From positions 2,418,001-2,482,000 of the forward strand of contig NZ_CP060398.1 in NCBI RefSeq assembly GCF_015840915.1: a DNA stretch of 64,000 bases, in the 5' to 3' direction. Position numbers and translations under genes: made by a program. Positions 8,794 to 16,746 of this stretch are shown piece by piece. A model generated the notes under the pieces. The model made no database searches and had not been told where the DNA came from. It saw only the letters and a list, made by a program, of their open reading frames with translations. This DNA comes from Synechococcus sp. CBW1002. GTDB lineage: Bacteria > Cyanobacteriota > Cyanobacteriia > PCC-6307 > Cyanobiaceae. Numbering within the stretch: position 1 is the stretch's first letter; the number at the start of each line of letters is the position of its first letter.

Positions 8794-9861
8794 TCAGCCG
8801 GGCTTCGGCCTGGAGGCTGCCAGGGCCATGGCCTGGGCCAGCCGCGGCGCCAGCACCGGCACCTGGGCGAAGGCACCGCTGAACCCGGTGAAGGCCCAGA
8901 GTCCCGGTGCCGCATCGATCGGGCCCGCCAGGGGGATTCCGCCGGCGCAGAAGGTCACCGGCACCTGCCGGTACGGCCCGGCGAGGCTCCCCAGACTCTT
9001 CTCCAGCTGGCTGAGGCCCTGGCGCAGGCGCTCCTCCATCCAGGCCGGATCGGGCGGCTCCGCCTGGCGTGCCGGCGGGCGAACCAGGCTGATCTGCCCC
9101 ACCAGCACCCCCTTCCCCCAGGGCGCCAGCCCGGCATCGACGATCCAGGCCTCCTGCTGCAACGTCGCCGCCTGCTGCTCCAGGCTCCGGCGGCGCCAGT
9201 GCCGCGGCTGCACCAGCCGCCCGCGCCGTCCTTGCTCCAACCAACGACTGCCGGCAGGGGGGCGGCCAGCGGGCATCGCCTCGAGGGCCAGCACCCCGGC
9301 CCAGCTGAGCCGGAGCCGCTGGCCCAGCGCCGGCCAGAGCGCCAGGCAGCCCGCACCGGCGGCCAGCACCACCTGATCAGCCTCCAGATCCGCCTGGGCT
9401 TGCAACCGCAACCGCCACCCTCCAGACACCCGCTCCAGAGGACCGAGCACCCGATCCGCCAGCACGGTGATGCCGGCTCGCGGCAGCATCCGGGCCAGGG
9501 CCTGGCGGAACGCCACCGCATCCACCCGGGCGAAGGGTGGGCGCCACAACCCTTCCAGCACGCTGCCGCCATGCAGGCGCAGGCCGCAGGGATGCCAGCC
9601 GATCGGACCATGACGATGCTCCAGGGCACGCCAGGCCTGCGGCGCCTGGCGGATCAGGGCCCCCAGCGCACCCGGAGCCCCGGCCCACCAGGCGACGCCG
9701 CCGTAGCTGAGGGCAGTGGCACGGGAAAAGCCCTCATCCACGAGGGTCACCGCCAGGCCCGCATCGGCCAGGGCTAGGGCGAGCAAGCCGCCGGCAATGC
9801 CGCCGCCCACCACCAGCACCGGACGCTGACCCGGATCCTCTGGTTGTGGCACCGCCGACAT
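8794..9861 (-). CDS. FAD-dependent oxidoreductase, DAO family
   Basis: The 355-residue product begins with a Rossmann dinucleotide-binding motif (VLVVGGGIAGG, about residues 15-25) and ends with a second FAD-contact segment, G-L-W-A-F-T-G-F-S-G-A. This is typical of D-amino-acid oxidase/glycine oxidase-like flavoproteins. The substrate cannot be assigned. It lies between the psbP-like and HlyD-like genes, all leftward with short gaps, so one transcription unit is likely. Confidence 0.75.
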   Translation of the reverse strand: MSAVPQPEDPGQRPVLVVGGGIAGGLLALALADAGLAVTLVDEGFSRATALSYGGVAWWAGAPGALGALIRQAPQAWRALEHRHGPIGWHPCGLRLHGGSVLEGLWRPPFARVDAVAFRQALARMLPRAGITVLADRVLGPLERVSGGWRLRLQAQADLEADQVVLAAGAGCLALWPALGQRLRLSWAGVLALEAMPAGRPPAGSRWLEQGRRGRLVQPRHWRRRSLEQQAATLQQEAWIVDAGLAPWGKGVLVGQISLVRPPARQAEPPDPAWMEERLRQGLSQLEKSLGSLAGPYRQVPVTFCAGGIPLAGPIDAAPGLWAFTGFSGAFAQVPVLAPRLAQAMALAASRPKPG

Positions 9862-9863
9862 GG

Positions 9864-10427
9864 TCAGATCTGAAGGGTGAAGGAGGTGATCACCTGCTGG
9901 AACAGGCCCTTCACCCGCGGCCAGCGCACCTCGTTGGTGCTGGCCGCAAAGGTGTAGAGGCGGCCGCGGTCGATCACCACCGTCGCCAGTTCGTGGCGGT
10001 CCCGGTCCTGCAGGTGCACGGCGTACTCCAGGTCGTAGAAGGTGCGGCCGCCCACCTGTCGCTCATCGGCCTGCACCAGATCCGCCTCGCGGCCACTGCC
10101 CGCTGGAGCAATCACGGTGCGGCGCAGGGTCTCGCCCACCGCCACGGCACTGCCGAGCGCTTCGAGGTCGTTGGTGGGGTTCACCTCACCGATCACCAGG
10201 CTGAGGGTCTCGTCGCTGTTGATCAGGTCATGGAACACCACCTGCGGGCCGCCACTGACCTGCACCCGGGTCCAGCCGGTGGGATAGAGGAAGGCATAGC
10301 GACCATCCGGGCTCTGGAAGGAGTTGAGCCCCGCTGCCGCGGCGCTGCAGCCCACCAGCACCACCCCCAGCAGCAGGGCGGTCAGGGCCGGCCGCAGGCG
10401 GGACCAGCTGAAGGCGAGGAAGGGCAT
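9864..10427 (-). CDS. PsbP-like photosystem II lipoprotein (CyanoP)
   Basis: This 187-residue protein starts with a lipoprotein signal whose lipobox is L-V-G-C (Cys near residue 27). The PsbP fold follows, with F-Q-S-P-D-G-R-Y-A-F-L-Y-P-T-G-W near the start and V-I-D-R-G-R-L-Y-T-F-A-A-S-T-N-E near the end. Cyanobacterial PsbP is a lumenal thylakoid lipoprotein associated with photosystem II assembly. It is divergent from recR, an arrangement I recall from marine Synechococcus. A much longer frame covers the antisense of recR, but the lipoprotein signal fixes the start at 10427. Confidence 0.85.
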   Translation of the reverse strand: MPFLAFSWSRLRPALTALLLGVVLVGCSAAAAGLNSFQSPDGRYAFLYPTGWTRVQVSGGPQVVFHDLINSDETLSLVIGEVNPTNDLEALGSAVAVGETLRRTVIAPAGSGREADLVQADERQVGGRTFYDLEYAVHLQDRDRHELATVVIDRGRLYTFAASTNEVRWPRVKGLFQQVITSFTLQI

Positions 10428-10538
10428 GACACGGGCGCGGCGGATCGCGCTCCATTCTCCAACCGCCCCAGGCACCCAGAGCCGCCGGGCCACAGCCCGG
10501 GGCGACGGGCCTAGATTCCGGCCACCTGCAGCGGATCC

Positions 10539-11138
10539 CTGAGCGGCTTCACCCGCCCCCTGGCCCGGCTGATTGATCAGTTCGAACGCCTGCCCGGGAT
10601 CGGCCCCCGCACCGCCCAGCGCCTGGCCCTGCACCTGCTGCGCCAGCCTGAGGAGCAGATCCGCGCCTTCGCCGATGCCCTGCTGGCCGCCCGCAGCCAG
10701 GTGGGCAGTTGCCGGCGCTGCTTCCACCTCTCCGCCGATCCCGAATGCGAGATCTGCCTGCAGGAGGAACGCCACAACGGCCTGATCTGCGTGGTGGCGG
10801 ATTCGCGCGATCTGCTGGCCATGGAACGCACCCGCGAATACCGCGGCACTTATCACGTGCTCGGCGGCCTGATCTCCCCGATGGATGGCATCGGCCCGGA
10901 GGCCCTGCGCATCCAGCCGTTGGTGGAACGGGTCGATCGCGAAAGCATCAGCGAGGTGATCCTGGCGCTCACCCCCAGCGTCGAGGGCGATACCACCAGC
11001 CTCTATCTGGCGCGCCTGCTGCGGCCGTTCACCAGCGTGACCCGTATCGCCTATGGACTGCCCGTGGGCAGCGAGCTGGAGTACGCCGATGAGGTGACCC
11101 TGGCCCGGGCCCTGGAGGGGCGCAGGCCGATGGGCTGA
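10539..11138 (+). CDS. recR: Recombination mediator RecR
   Basis: The protein has the RecR order: an N-terminal helix-hairpin-helix ([12 protein letters not shown]), a four-cysteine zinc finger (C-x2-C ... C-x2-C, from C-R-R-C to C-E-I-C), a Toprim domain (I-C-V-V-A-D-S-R-D) and the conserved [12 protein letters not shown] end. It acts with RecF/RecO to load RecA. The reading frame has no ATG, GTG or TTG upstream of the helix-hairpin-helix: the previous in-frame stop is TAG at 10512, and the first GTG (10701) would delete that domain. CTG at 10539 gives 199 residues, the normal RecR length; ATT at 10515 is the alternative. Confidence 0.85.
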   Translation: MSGFTRPLARLIDQFERLPGIGPRTAQRLALHLLRQPEEQIRAFADALLAARSQVGSCRRCFHLSADPECEICLQEERHNGLICVVADSRDLLAMERTREYRGTYHVLGGLISPMDGIGPEALRIQPLVERVDRESISEVILALTPSVEGDTTSLYLARLLRPFTSVTRIAYGLPVGSELEYADEVTLARALEGRRPMG

Positions 11139-11279
11139 GTGCATCCACCGCCGCTCAGCCCGCCGCCCAGGGCCATCCCCCCTCCAATCGGCTCATTGCC
11201 TGACAGCCCACTGCCTGAGAGCCCACTCCCCGCCCTCTCCCTGCCATCCAGGCCACTGCCCTAACCATCTGCCGCCGCC

Positions 11280-12191
11280 ATGAGCTCACCCACCAGCCGC
11301 TATGCCGCGATCCCCCCCCGGGAACGGCTGCCGAGCTGGCTGCGGCGCCCCGTGGGTTCAGCCAGCAACCTGGAGGCGGTGCAGGCGGTGGTGAAGCAGC
11401 AGCGTCTGCACACCATCTGCGAGGAGGGGCGATGCCCCAACCGGGGCGAGTGCTACGCCGCCGGCACCGCCACCTTCCTGCTGGGCGGACCCATCTGCAC
11501 CCGCAGCTGTGCCTTCTGCCAGGTGGACAAGGGCCAGGCGCCGGCCCCCTTCGACCCCGGGGAAGCCGAGCGGGTGGCGGAGGCCGTGCACAGCCTGGGC
11601 CTGCGCTACGTGGTGCTCACCGCCGTCGCCCGCGACGACAGGCCCGACCACGGCGCCAGCCTGTTCACCGCCACCATGGCGGCGATCCGGCGCCGTGACA
11701 CCACAGTTGGCATCGAGGTGCTCACCCCTGACTTCTGGGGCGGCCACCCTGATCCGGCAGCCGGTGAAGCCGCCCAGAGGCAGCGCCTGGCCACCGTGCT
11801 GGCCGCCCGACCCGCCTGTTTCAACCACAACCTCGAGACCGTCGAGCGGCTGCAGGGCGAGGTGCGGCGTGGCGCCACCTACAGCCGCTCCCTGGCTCTG
11901 CTGGCGGCGGCGCGGCAACTGGCTCCCGCCATTCCCACCAAATCCGGGCTGATGCTCGGACTGGGCGAGAGCATGGACGAAGTGATCGCAGCGCTGCACG
12001 ATCTACGCCGGGCCGACTGCCAGCGACTCACCCTGGGCCAGTACCTGCGCCCCTCCCTGGCCCACATCCCCGTGGCCCGCTACTGGAGCCCGGCCGCCTT
12101 CGAGGAGCTCGGCGCCATCGCCCGCAGCCTCGGCTTCGCGCAGGTGCGCAGCGGGCCACTGGTGCGCAGCAGTTATCACGCCGCACAATGA
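11280..12191 (+). CDS. lipA: Lipoyl synthase
   Basis: This 303-residue radical-SAM enzyme inserts sulfur into octanoyl groups on lipoyl-carrier proteins. The auxiliary-cluster cysteines [12 protein letters not shown] occur at about residues 47-58. The radical-SAM CxxxCxxC motif reads C-T-R-S-C-A-F-C at about 72-79. The C-terminal R-S-S-Y-H-A motif is present. It lies downstream of recR with a 141-bp gap that contains a short 15-bp duplication (ctgacagcccactgc / ctgagagcccactcc) and no gene. Cyanobacteria often have two lipA copies, and this sequence alone cannot say which this is. Confidence 0.93.
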   Translation: MSSPTSRYAAIPPRERLPSWLRRPVGSASNLEAVQAVVKQQRLHTICEEGRCPNRGECYAAGTATFLLGGPICTRSCAFCQVDKGQAPAPFDPGEAERVAEAVHSLGLRYVVLTAVARDDRPDHGASLFTATMAAIRRRDTTVGIEVLTPDFWGGHPDPAAGEAAQRQRLATVLAARPACFNHNLETVERLQGEVRRGATYSRSLALLAAARQLAPAIPTKSGLMLGLGESMDEVIAALHDLRRADCQRLTLGQYLRPSLAHIPVARYWSPAAFEELGAIARSLGFAQVRSGPLVRSSYHAAQ

Positions 12192-12210
12192 CCCCGACCT
12201 CCGCCACGAC

Positions 12211-13644
12211 GTGATGCGTGCGCAGCCATCCCTGCGGCTGTGGCTGCAATCCACCACCCTGCTGGCGGTGCTGGCCGGTTATTGCCTGCTGCTGGCGCTG
12301 AACCACACCCTCACCTCCCTGCAGCGCCGCCAGAGCCATGCTCAGCTGATTGAGCACCTGAGCAGCAAGTTGCTGGAGCGCGTCTCCAGCACGGCCCAGC
12401 TGGAGCAGCTGATCCACTCCATGCTGGAGCTACCGGGTCTGACGGTGCGCCTGCTGCCGGCCGGCGGCACCTCCAGCGCGCCATTGCTGCTGCATGGCGA
12501 GCGCCAGGTGCTGCTGGTGAGCCGCACCCGAATCGGCCCGATCGCCGGAGATCGCCCCCTGCTGGAGCTGCGACAGGACGTGACGGACTCGGTGGAACGG
12601 GAACGGCTTTCGCAGCTGTTGCTGATTGCGGCCGCCGGACTGTCGTCCCTGTTCACCGGCGCCCTGCTGCGACCGGTGCTGCGCCGCGGCCTTGTCGAAC
12701 CCCTGGCCCAGCTCAGCCGGGAGGTGGCGGCAATTCCCACCCCGCCCCAGCAGGCCGAACTGCTCGATGTGGAGGCGGAGCCGCAGGAACTCCGCCCGAT
12801 TGCCAGCTCCTTCAATGCCCTGCAGGAGCGTCTGGCCGCAACATGGCTGCAGCAGCGCTCCTTCGTGGATGGTGTCGCCCATGAGCTGCGCACCCCGATC
12901 ACCCTGATCTCGGGCCACGCCCAGAGCCTGCGGCGCCAGCTGGCCGGTGCCGACCCCGCCGCCGCCCAACCCACCGCGTTGAATGCCCCGGAATCCTTCA
13001 GCACCTCCCTGGAGGTGATCTGCACGGAGGCCCGCCGCATGGGCCTGCTGGTGAGCGACCTGCTCGATCTGGCTCGCCTGGACGCTGGCCGGCTGCAACT
13101 GCAGCTCCAGCCCCTTTCCGTGGAAGACATGTTGCTGGAAGCGTTTGGACGGCTGGAGCAGCAGGCCGGCGGTCGCCTGCAGCTCGCTTCCCCCGAAGCC
13201 ATGACCCTTCCTGAGGCAAACGGCGATCCGGAGCGATTGCAGCAGTGCCTGGCAGCCCTGATCGACAACGCACTGCGATACAGCAGCGGATTGATCACCC
13301 TGCGGGCCGACTATGAAGCTGGCCCGCCCAGAGGCCTGCTGGTGCTGCACGTGCTGGATCAGGGACCGGGAGTGACGCCGCAGGAGCAGGACACGATCTT
13401 CGAGCGGTTCTTCAGGGGCTCAGCCTCTGTGGATACCCGCGGCAGCGGCCTGGGTCTCTCGGTGGTGCGGCTGCTGATGGAGGCGATGGGCGGAGCCGTC
13501 ACCGTGCGGTCAGCTCCATGCGGCGGCGCTGACTTCCGCCTGGAGCTGCCATCCGCACGGTCTGCCGCCAGCCGCCCAGGACCGGACCCTCAGGTGCGGA
13601 CCGGACCCTCCTTGAGCATGAAGCCGACGCCGCGCACGGTCTGA
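12211..13644 (+). CDS. Sensor histidine kinase
   Basis: This protein of about 477 residues has two TM helices (about residues 13-33 and 135-158) flanking a small periplasmic domain, then a HAMP-like linker. The H-box follows (V-A-H-E-L-R-T-P, His near 224), then the N-box (D-N-A-L-R-Y-S), the G1 region (D-Q-G-P-G) and the G2 region (G-S-G-L-G-L-S). GTG 12211 and ATG 12214 are both possible starts. The likely partner regulator lies on the opposite strand, and the two 3' ends overlap by 55 bp. The signal is unknown. Confidence 0.85.
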   Translation: MMRAQPSLRLWLQSTTLLAVLAGYCLLLALNHTLTSLQRRQSHAQLIEHLSSKLLERVSSTAQLEQLIHSMLELPGLTVRLLPAGGTSSAPLLLHGERQVLLVSRTRIGPIAGDRPLLELRQDVTDSVERERLSQLLLIAAAGLSSLFTGALLRPVLRRGLVEPLAQLSREVAAIPTPPQQAELLDVEAEPQELRPIASSFNALQERLAATWLQQRSFVDGVAHELRTPITLISGHAQSLRRQLAGADPAAAQPTALNAPESFSTSLEVICTEARRMGLLVSDLLDLARLDAGRLQLQLQPLSVEDMLLEAFGRLEQQAGGRLQLASPEAMTLPEANGDPERLQQCLAALIDNALRYSSGLITLRADYEAGPPRGLLVLHVLDQGPGVTPQEQDTIFERFFRGSASVDTRGSGLGLSVVRLLMEAMGGAVTVRSAPCGGADFRLELPSARSAASRPGPDPQVRTGPSLSMKPTPRTV

Positions 13645-14285
13645 ATCAGGGTGGGGCGGCCCACCGGCTCGAGCTTCTTGCGCAGATAGCGCACATACAC
13701 ATCCAGCAGGTTGTCGTCACCCACCCAGTTCGCGCCCCACAGGGTGTCGAGGATGAGGCGCCGCTCCTGCACCTCGTTGGGGTGACGGATCAGGTGATGG
13801 AGCAGATCAAACTCGCGGGCCGTGAGCTGAACCTGTTTCTCCCCTCGTCTCACCTCCCGGCTGGCGGGATGCACCGCCAGATCGGCCAGCCGTAACCAGC
13901 CATCGTCCGGTTCATCCAGGCCGGTGCGACGCAGCCTGGCACGGATGCGGGCCAGCAACTCCTCGATCGAGAAGGGCTTGGTGAGATAGTCGTCGGCTCC
14001 GGAATCGAGGGCCTCGACCCGTTCGCGTACATCGTCGCGGGCCGTGAGCATCAACACCGGCGTGGTGATGGCGCTGCGGCGCATCCGCCGGCACACTTCA
14101 ACGCCGCTGAAATCGGGCAGGCTCCAGTCGAGAAGCACCAGATCGAAAGGCTCTCTGCGGATCTGTCCCAGGGCCTGCTGGCCGGTGGCCGCCTCATCGC
14201 AGATGTAGCCATCCGCCAGCAGTTCGGCCACCAGGAAATGACGCAGTTCCGGGTCGTCGTCGACAATCAGCAGGCGCGGGGGCAT
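13590..14285 (-). CDS. OmpR-family response regulator
   Basis: This 231-residue protein has a receiver domain (acidic D9-D11, phosphoacceptor D53 in L-L-D-W, K in L-T-K-P-F) and a C-terminal winged helix (L-T-A-R-E-F-D-L-L near residue 160, V-R-Y-L-R-K-K-L near 205, G-V-G-F near the end). ATG 14285 gives the standard receiver start. Its stop lies inside the 3' end of the adjacent kinase gene on the other strand, so the two messages are complementary at their ends. Pairing with that kinase is inferred from position. Confidence 0.85.
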   Translation of the reverse strand: MPPRLLIVDDDPELRHFLVAELLADGYICDEAATGQQALGQIRREPFDLVLLDWSLPDFSGVEVCRRMRRSAITTPVLMLTARDDVRERVEALDSGADDYLTKPFSIEELLARIRARLRRTGLDEPDDGWLRLADLAVHPASREVRRGEKQVQLTAREFDLLHHLIRHPNEVQERRLILDTLWGANWVGDDNLLDVYVRYLRKKLEPVGRPTLIQTVRGVGFMLKEGPVRT

Positions 14286-14452
14286 GGGGCAACCGGAGCG
14301 GCAGAACCAGGCCTGCACGGCAATCGAAGCCAGCCTAAGTGCCTTCTGTTCAGTCATCTCTGCCGGCCCCGTTGCCTGCAGCGACCGGTTCCAGGCGATG
14401 ACCGGTTGAATGGAGCGAGTTTCCCGGATGCGCCCGCGCGTCCGCCGCGGCC

Positions 14453-15313
14453 GTGATCCATCGCTGGCAGCCCCGAACCCTCTCCGGCCGGATGGCCCGC
14501 TGGGGTGTGGGGATCGTGCTCGCCTACGCCTTGGTGGCCCTGCTCACCCCGCTGGCCATCCATCTGGGCGTTCTGGCCGATCCCAACGCCGGCCTCGACA
14601 ACCCCATCTATGCCGCCCCCTCCTGGGGGCACTGGTGCGGCACCGACCGCCTCGGCCGGGATGTCTGTGTGCGCACCCTGGCCGGCAGCGGTGTGGCCCT
14701 GCAGGTGGTGCTGATCGCCCTGCTGCTGGCTCTGGTGGTGGGGGTGCCTCTTGGGATGATCAGCGGCTACCTGGGGGGATGGGTGGACCGGCTGCTGGTG
14801 CTGCTGATGGACACGATGTACACCCTGCCGGTGCTGCTGCTCTCAGTGGTGCTGGCCTTTCTGCTCGGCCGCGGCCTGCCCAATGCCGCCGCGGCGCTCT
14901 GTGTGGTGTACGTGCCCCAGTACTTCCGCGTGGTGCGCAATCAGAGCGCCCAGGTGAAGGCGGAGCTGTTCGTGGAGGCGGCCCGATCCCTCGGCGCCGG
15001 ACCGATCTGGATCCTGCGGCGCTACCTGCTGCGCAATGTGATCACCTCGGTGCCGGTGCTGCTCACCCTCAATGCCGCTGATGCGGTGCTGGTGCTGGGC
15101 GGCCTGGGCTTCCTCGGCCTGGGCCTGCCGGAAACCATTCCGGAGTGGGGCAGTGATCTGCAGCAGGCCCTCACGGCCTTACCCACCGGGATCTGGTGGA
15201 CGGCCCTCTATCCCGGCCTGGCCATGTTCGTGCTGGTGCTGGGCCTCTCGTTCCTGGGGGAGGGCCTGGAGAGCTGGTTGAGCGGCAACGACACCGGGCG
15301 CAACGCCCTCTGA
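14453..15313 (+). CDS. ABC transporter permease, DppC/OppC type
   Basis: This 286-residue protein starts at GTG and has six predicted TM helices. It carries the DppC-like features: an N-terminal helix followed by a periplasmic loop with G-T-D-R-L-G-R-D, and the cytoplasmic EAA-type loop (E-A-A-R-S-L-G-A near residue 180). Such permeases serve peptide, nickel or related solute importers together with a DppB partner, ATPases and a binding protein, none of which is adjacent. The substrate is not predictable. Confidence 0.85.
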   Translation: MIHRWQPRTLSGRMARWGVGIVLAYALVALLTPLAIHLGVLADPNAGLDNPIYAAPSWGHWCGTDRLGRDVCVRTLAGSGVALQVVLIALLLALVVGVPLGMISGYLGGWVDRLLVLLMDTMYTLPVLLLSVVLAFLLGRGLPNAAAALCVVYVPQYFRVVRNQSAQVKAELFVEAARSLGAGPIWILRRYLLRNVITSVPVLLTLNAADAVLVLGGLGFLGLGLPETIPEWGSDLQQALTALPTGIWWTALYPGLAMFVLVLGLSFLGEGLESWLSGNDTGRNAL

Positions 15314-15400
15314 AACAGCCCCACTGCAGGGCCTGTTCATCCCTTGTGCAGCCGCGCGACGACCTCGCCATAGTGGAATCCTCAAGAAGATGGTGCGGCC

Positions 15401-15628
15401 ATGCCCTGGTGGCTGGATGTGGTGCTGCTGTTGTCCGGCGTGGTGCTCTGGAGCGAAGGCAGTCGTCACACCGATGACGTGATCGGCATGCTCGAAAAGA
15501 TCTTCGCGGTGACCTGCGTGATGGTGGTGCTGCTGGGCGGCCGGCAGATCCCCCTGGAGCTCGCCGCCCTGGCCGTGGCCGTCTGGCTGCCCAGCGCCAA
15601 CCGCTTCGAGGAAGAGGGACGGGGCTGA
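15401..15628 (+). CDS. Small membrane protein, unknown function
   Basis: This 75-residue protein has two hydrophobic segments (about residues 4-16 and 30-60) separated by a charged stretch with S-R-H-T-D-D. It starts at an ATG 87 bp after the ABC permease and is followed by a convergent trmH. The hydrophobicity and codon use look like a real gene, and I recall similar small proteins in picocyanobacteria. No function is assigned. Confidence 0.55.
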   Translation: MPWWLDVVLLLSGVVLWSEGSRHTDDVIGMLEKIFAVTCVMVVLLGGRQIPLELAALAVAVWLPSANRFEEEGRG

Positions 15629-15665
15629 GCTCTGCGGCAACCCATGGCAGCGCTGCTGAGAAGCA

Positions 15666-16355
15666 TCAGCACCGCAACCGCACTGTCCGCGGCAGCTCCT
15701 CTGCAATCTCGCCGGCCTCCGACAATGCCGGATACGCCCGCCTCTGGCTGCGGCACCAGGCGGCCACCTGGGGATAGGCCCACTCGAACAGCAGCCGCTG
15801 GTAGCGCTCCGGCGCCACTCCTTCGCCTGCCGTGGGAACCGTTCCAGCGGCCTGGCGCTGGCGCAGGGCCTCGAACAGCAGGGTGGCCGTGGCCACCGAC
15901 ACGTTGAGCGACTGGACCATGCCACGCATCGGAATGATCACGGCCTGATCGATCTGGGCGGCGGCGGCGGTACTGAGGCCCCACTTCTCGGCGCCCAGCA
16001 CGAACGCCGTGGGGCCGGTGAAATCACAGCGGCGGTAGTCGACGGCCTCCACACCAAGGTGGGTGCCATAGAGACGGAAGCCCCGCTGCTTGAGGCGGTG
16101 GATCGCCACGTTCACGTCTGTCTCCAGCTGCAGCGGCACCCATTTCTGGCTGCCCTGGGCGGTGCTGTTGAAGGTGGGCAGGCGACCCTGCAGGCAGACG
16201 GCGTGGGCCTCCAACACGCCCACCGCATCACAGCTGCGCAGGATCGCCGAGAGGTTGTGGGGCTTCTCCACCTGCTCGAGCAGCACCGTGAGATCACCCA
16301 TGCGGCAATCGAGCACGGCCTTGAGGCGCTCGAAACGGCGGGGTAGCAGGGGCAT
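15666..16355 (-). CDS. trmH: tRNA (guanosine-2'-O-)-methyltransferase TrmH
   Basis: This SpoU/TrmH-family SPOUT methyltransferase acts on guanosine-18 in the tRNA D-loop using S-adenosylmethionine. Motif 1 is seen at N-L-S-A-I-L-R-S-C-D-A-V-G near residue 35, motif 2 at F-V-L-G-A-E-K-W-G-L near 125, and motif 3 at Q-S-L-N-V-S-V-A-T-A near 150. ATG 16355 gives 229 residues with the expected M-P-x-x-R-F start; a longer frame begins 36 bases upstream. It is divergent from the alkyltransferase-like gene by 55 bp. Confidence 0.88.
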   Translation of the reverse strand: MPLLPRRFERLKAVLDCRMGDLTVLLEQVEKPHNLSAILRSCDAVGVLEAHAVCLQGRLPTFNSTAQGSQKWVPLQLETDVNVAIHRLKQRGFRLYGTHLGVEAVDYRRCDFTGPTAFVLGAEKWGLSTAAAAQIDQAVIIPMRGMVQSLNVSVATATLLFEALRQRQAAGTVPTAGEGVAPERYQRLLFEWAYPQVAAWCRSQRRAYPALSEAGEIAEELPRTVRLRC

Positions 16356-16410
16356 GAAGGCGGGTGCCACAGCACGGCAGGCTGGGAGCATCCTCTACCG
16401 CGGGCCGCCG

Positions 16411-16746
16411 ATGGCGGAAGCGACCTTCGATCAACGGGTCTGGTACGCCGTGGCCCAGATTCCGGCTGGGCGGCTGGCCACCTACGGCCAGATCGCCGAG
16501 CTGATCGGCGCCTACGGCTGTGCTCGTCAGGTGGGCTGGGCACTGCGTCGCCTGCCGCTGCCCACCCCCGTCCCCTGGCATCGGGTGGTGAACGCCCAGG
16601 GGCGCATCAGCATGAGCCCCAGCCGCGAAGGTTCGGACTGGATGCAACGGCAACTGCTGCTGGCCGAGGGGATCGCCGTGGATGCCGAGGGGCGGCTGCC
16701 GCTGCGGCGCTATCTCTGGAAGGCTCCGCAACCGCCGCTTGGCTGA
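16411..16746 (+). CDS. Alkyltransferase-like (ATL) DNA-binding protein
   Basis: This 111-residue protein matches the C-terminal domain of O6-alkylguanine-DNA alkyltransferases: F-D-Q-R-V-W near the start, G-R-L-A-T-Y-G-Q-I-A near residue 20, and P-V-P-W-H-R-V-V in the active-site loop. The reactive cysteine of the PCHRV motif is replaced by tryptophan (P-W-H-R-V). This is the ATL hallmark: binding of alkylated bases and flagging for repair without transfer. Its end overlaps the rsmB start by 8 bp, so the two are probably co-translated. Confidence 0.85.
   Translation: MAEATFDQRVWYAVAQIPAGRLATYGQIAELIGAYGCARQVGWALRRLPLPTPVPWHRVVNAQGRISMSPSREGSDWMQRQLLLAEGIAVDAEGRLPLRRYLWKAPQPPLG

Noticed and set aside
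7538-9376. A 612-codon plus-strand frame
   Set aside because: It is antisense to the HlyD-like and FAD oxidoreductase genes and has no family features.
9864-11144. A single 426-codon protein opposite recR
   Set aside because: Only the final 187 codons, with a lipoprotein signal, belong to the PsbP-like gene; the rest is recR antisense.
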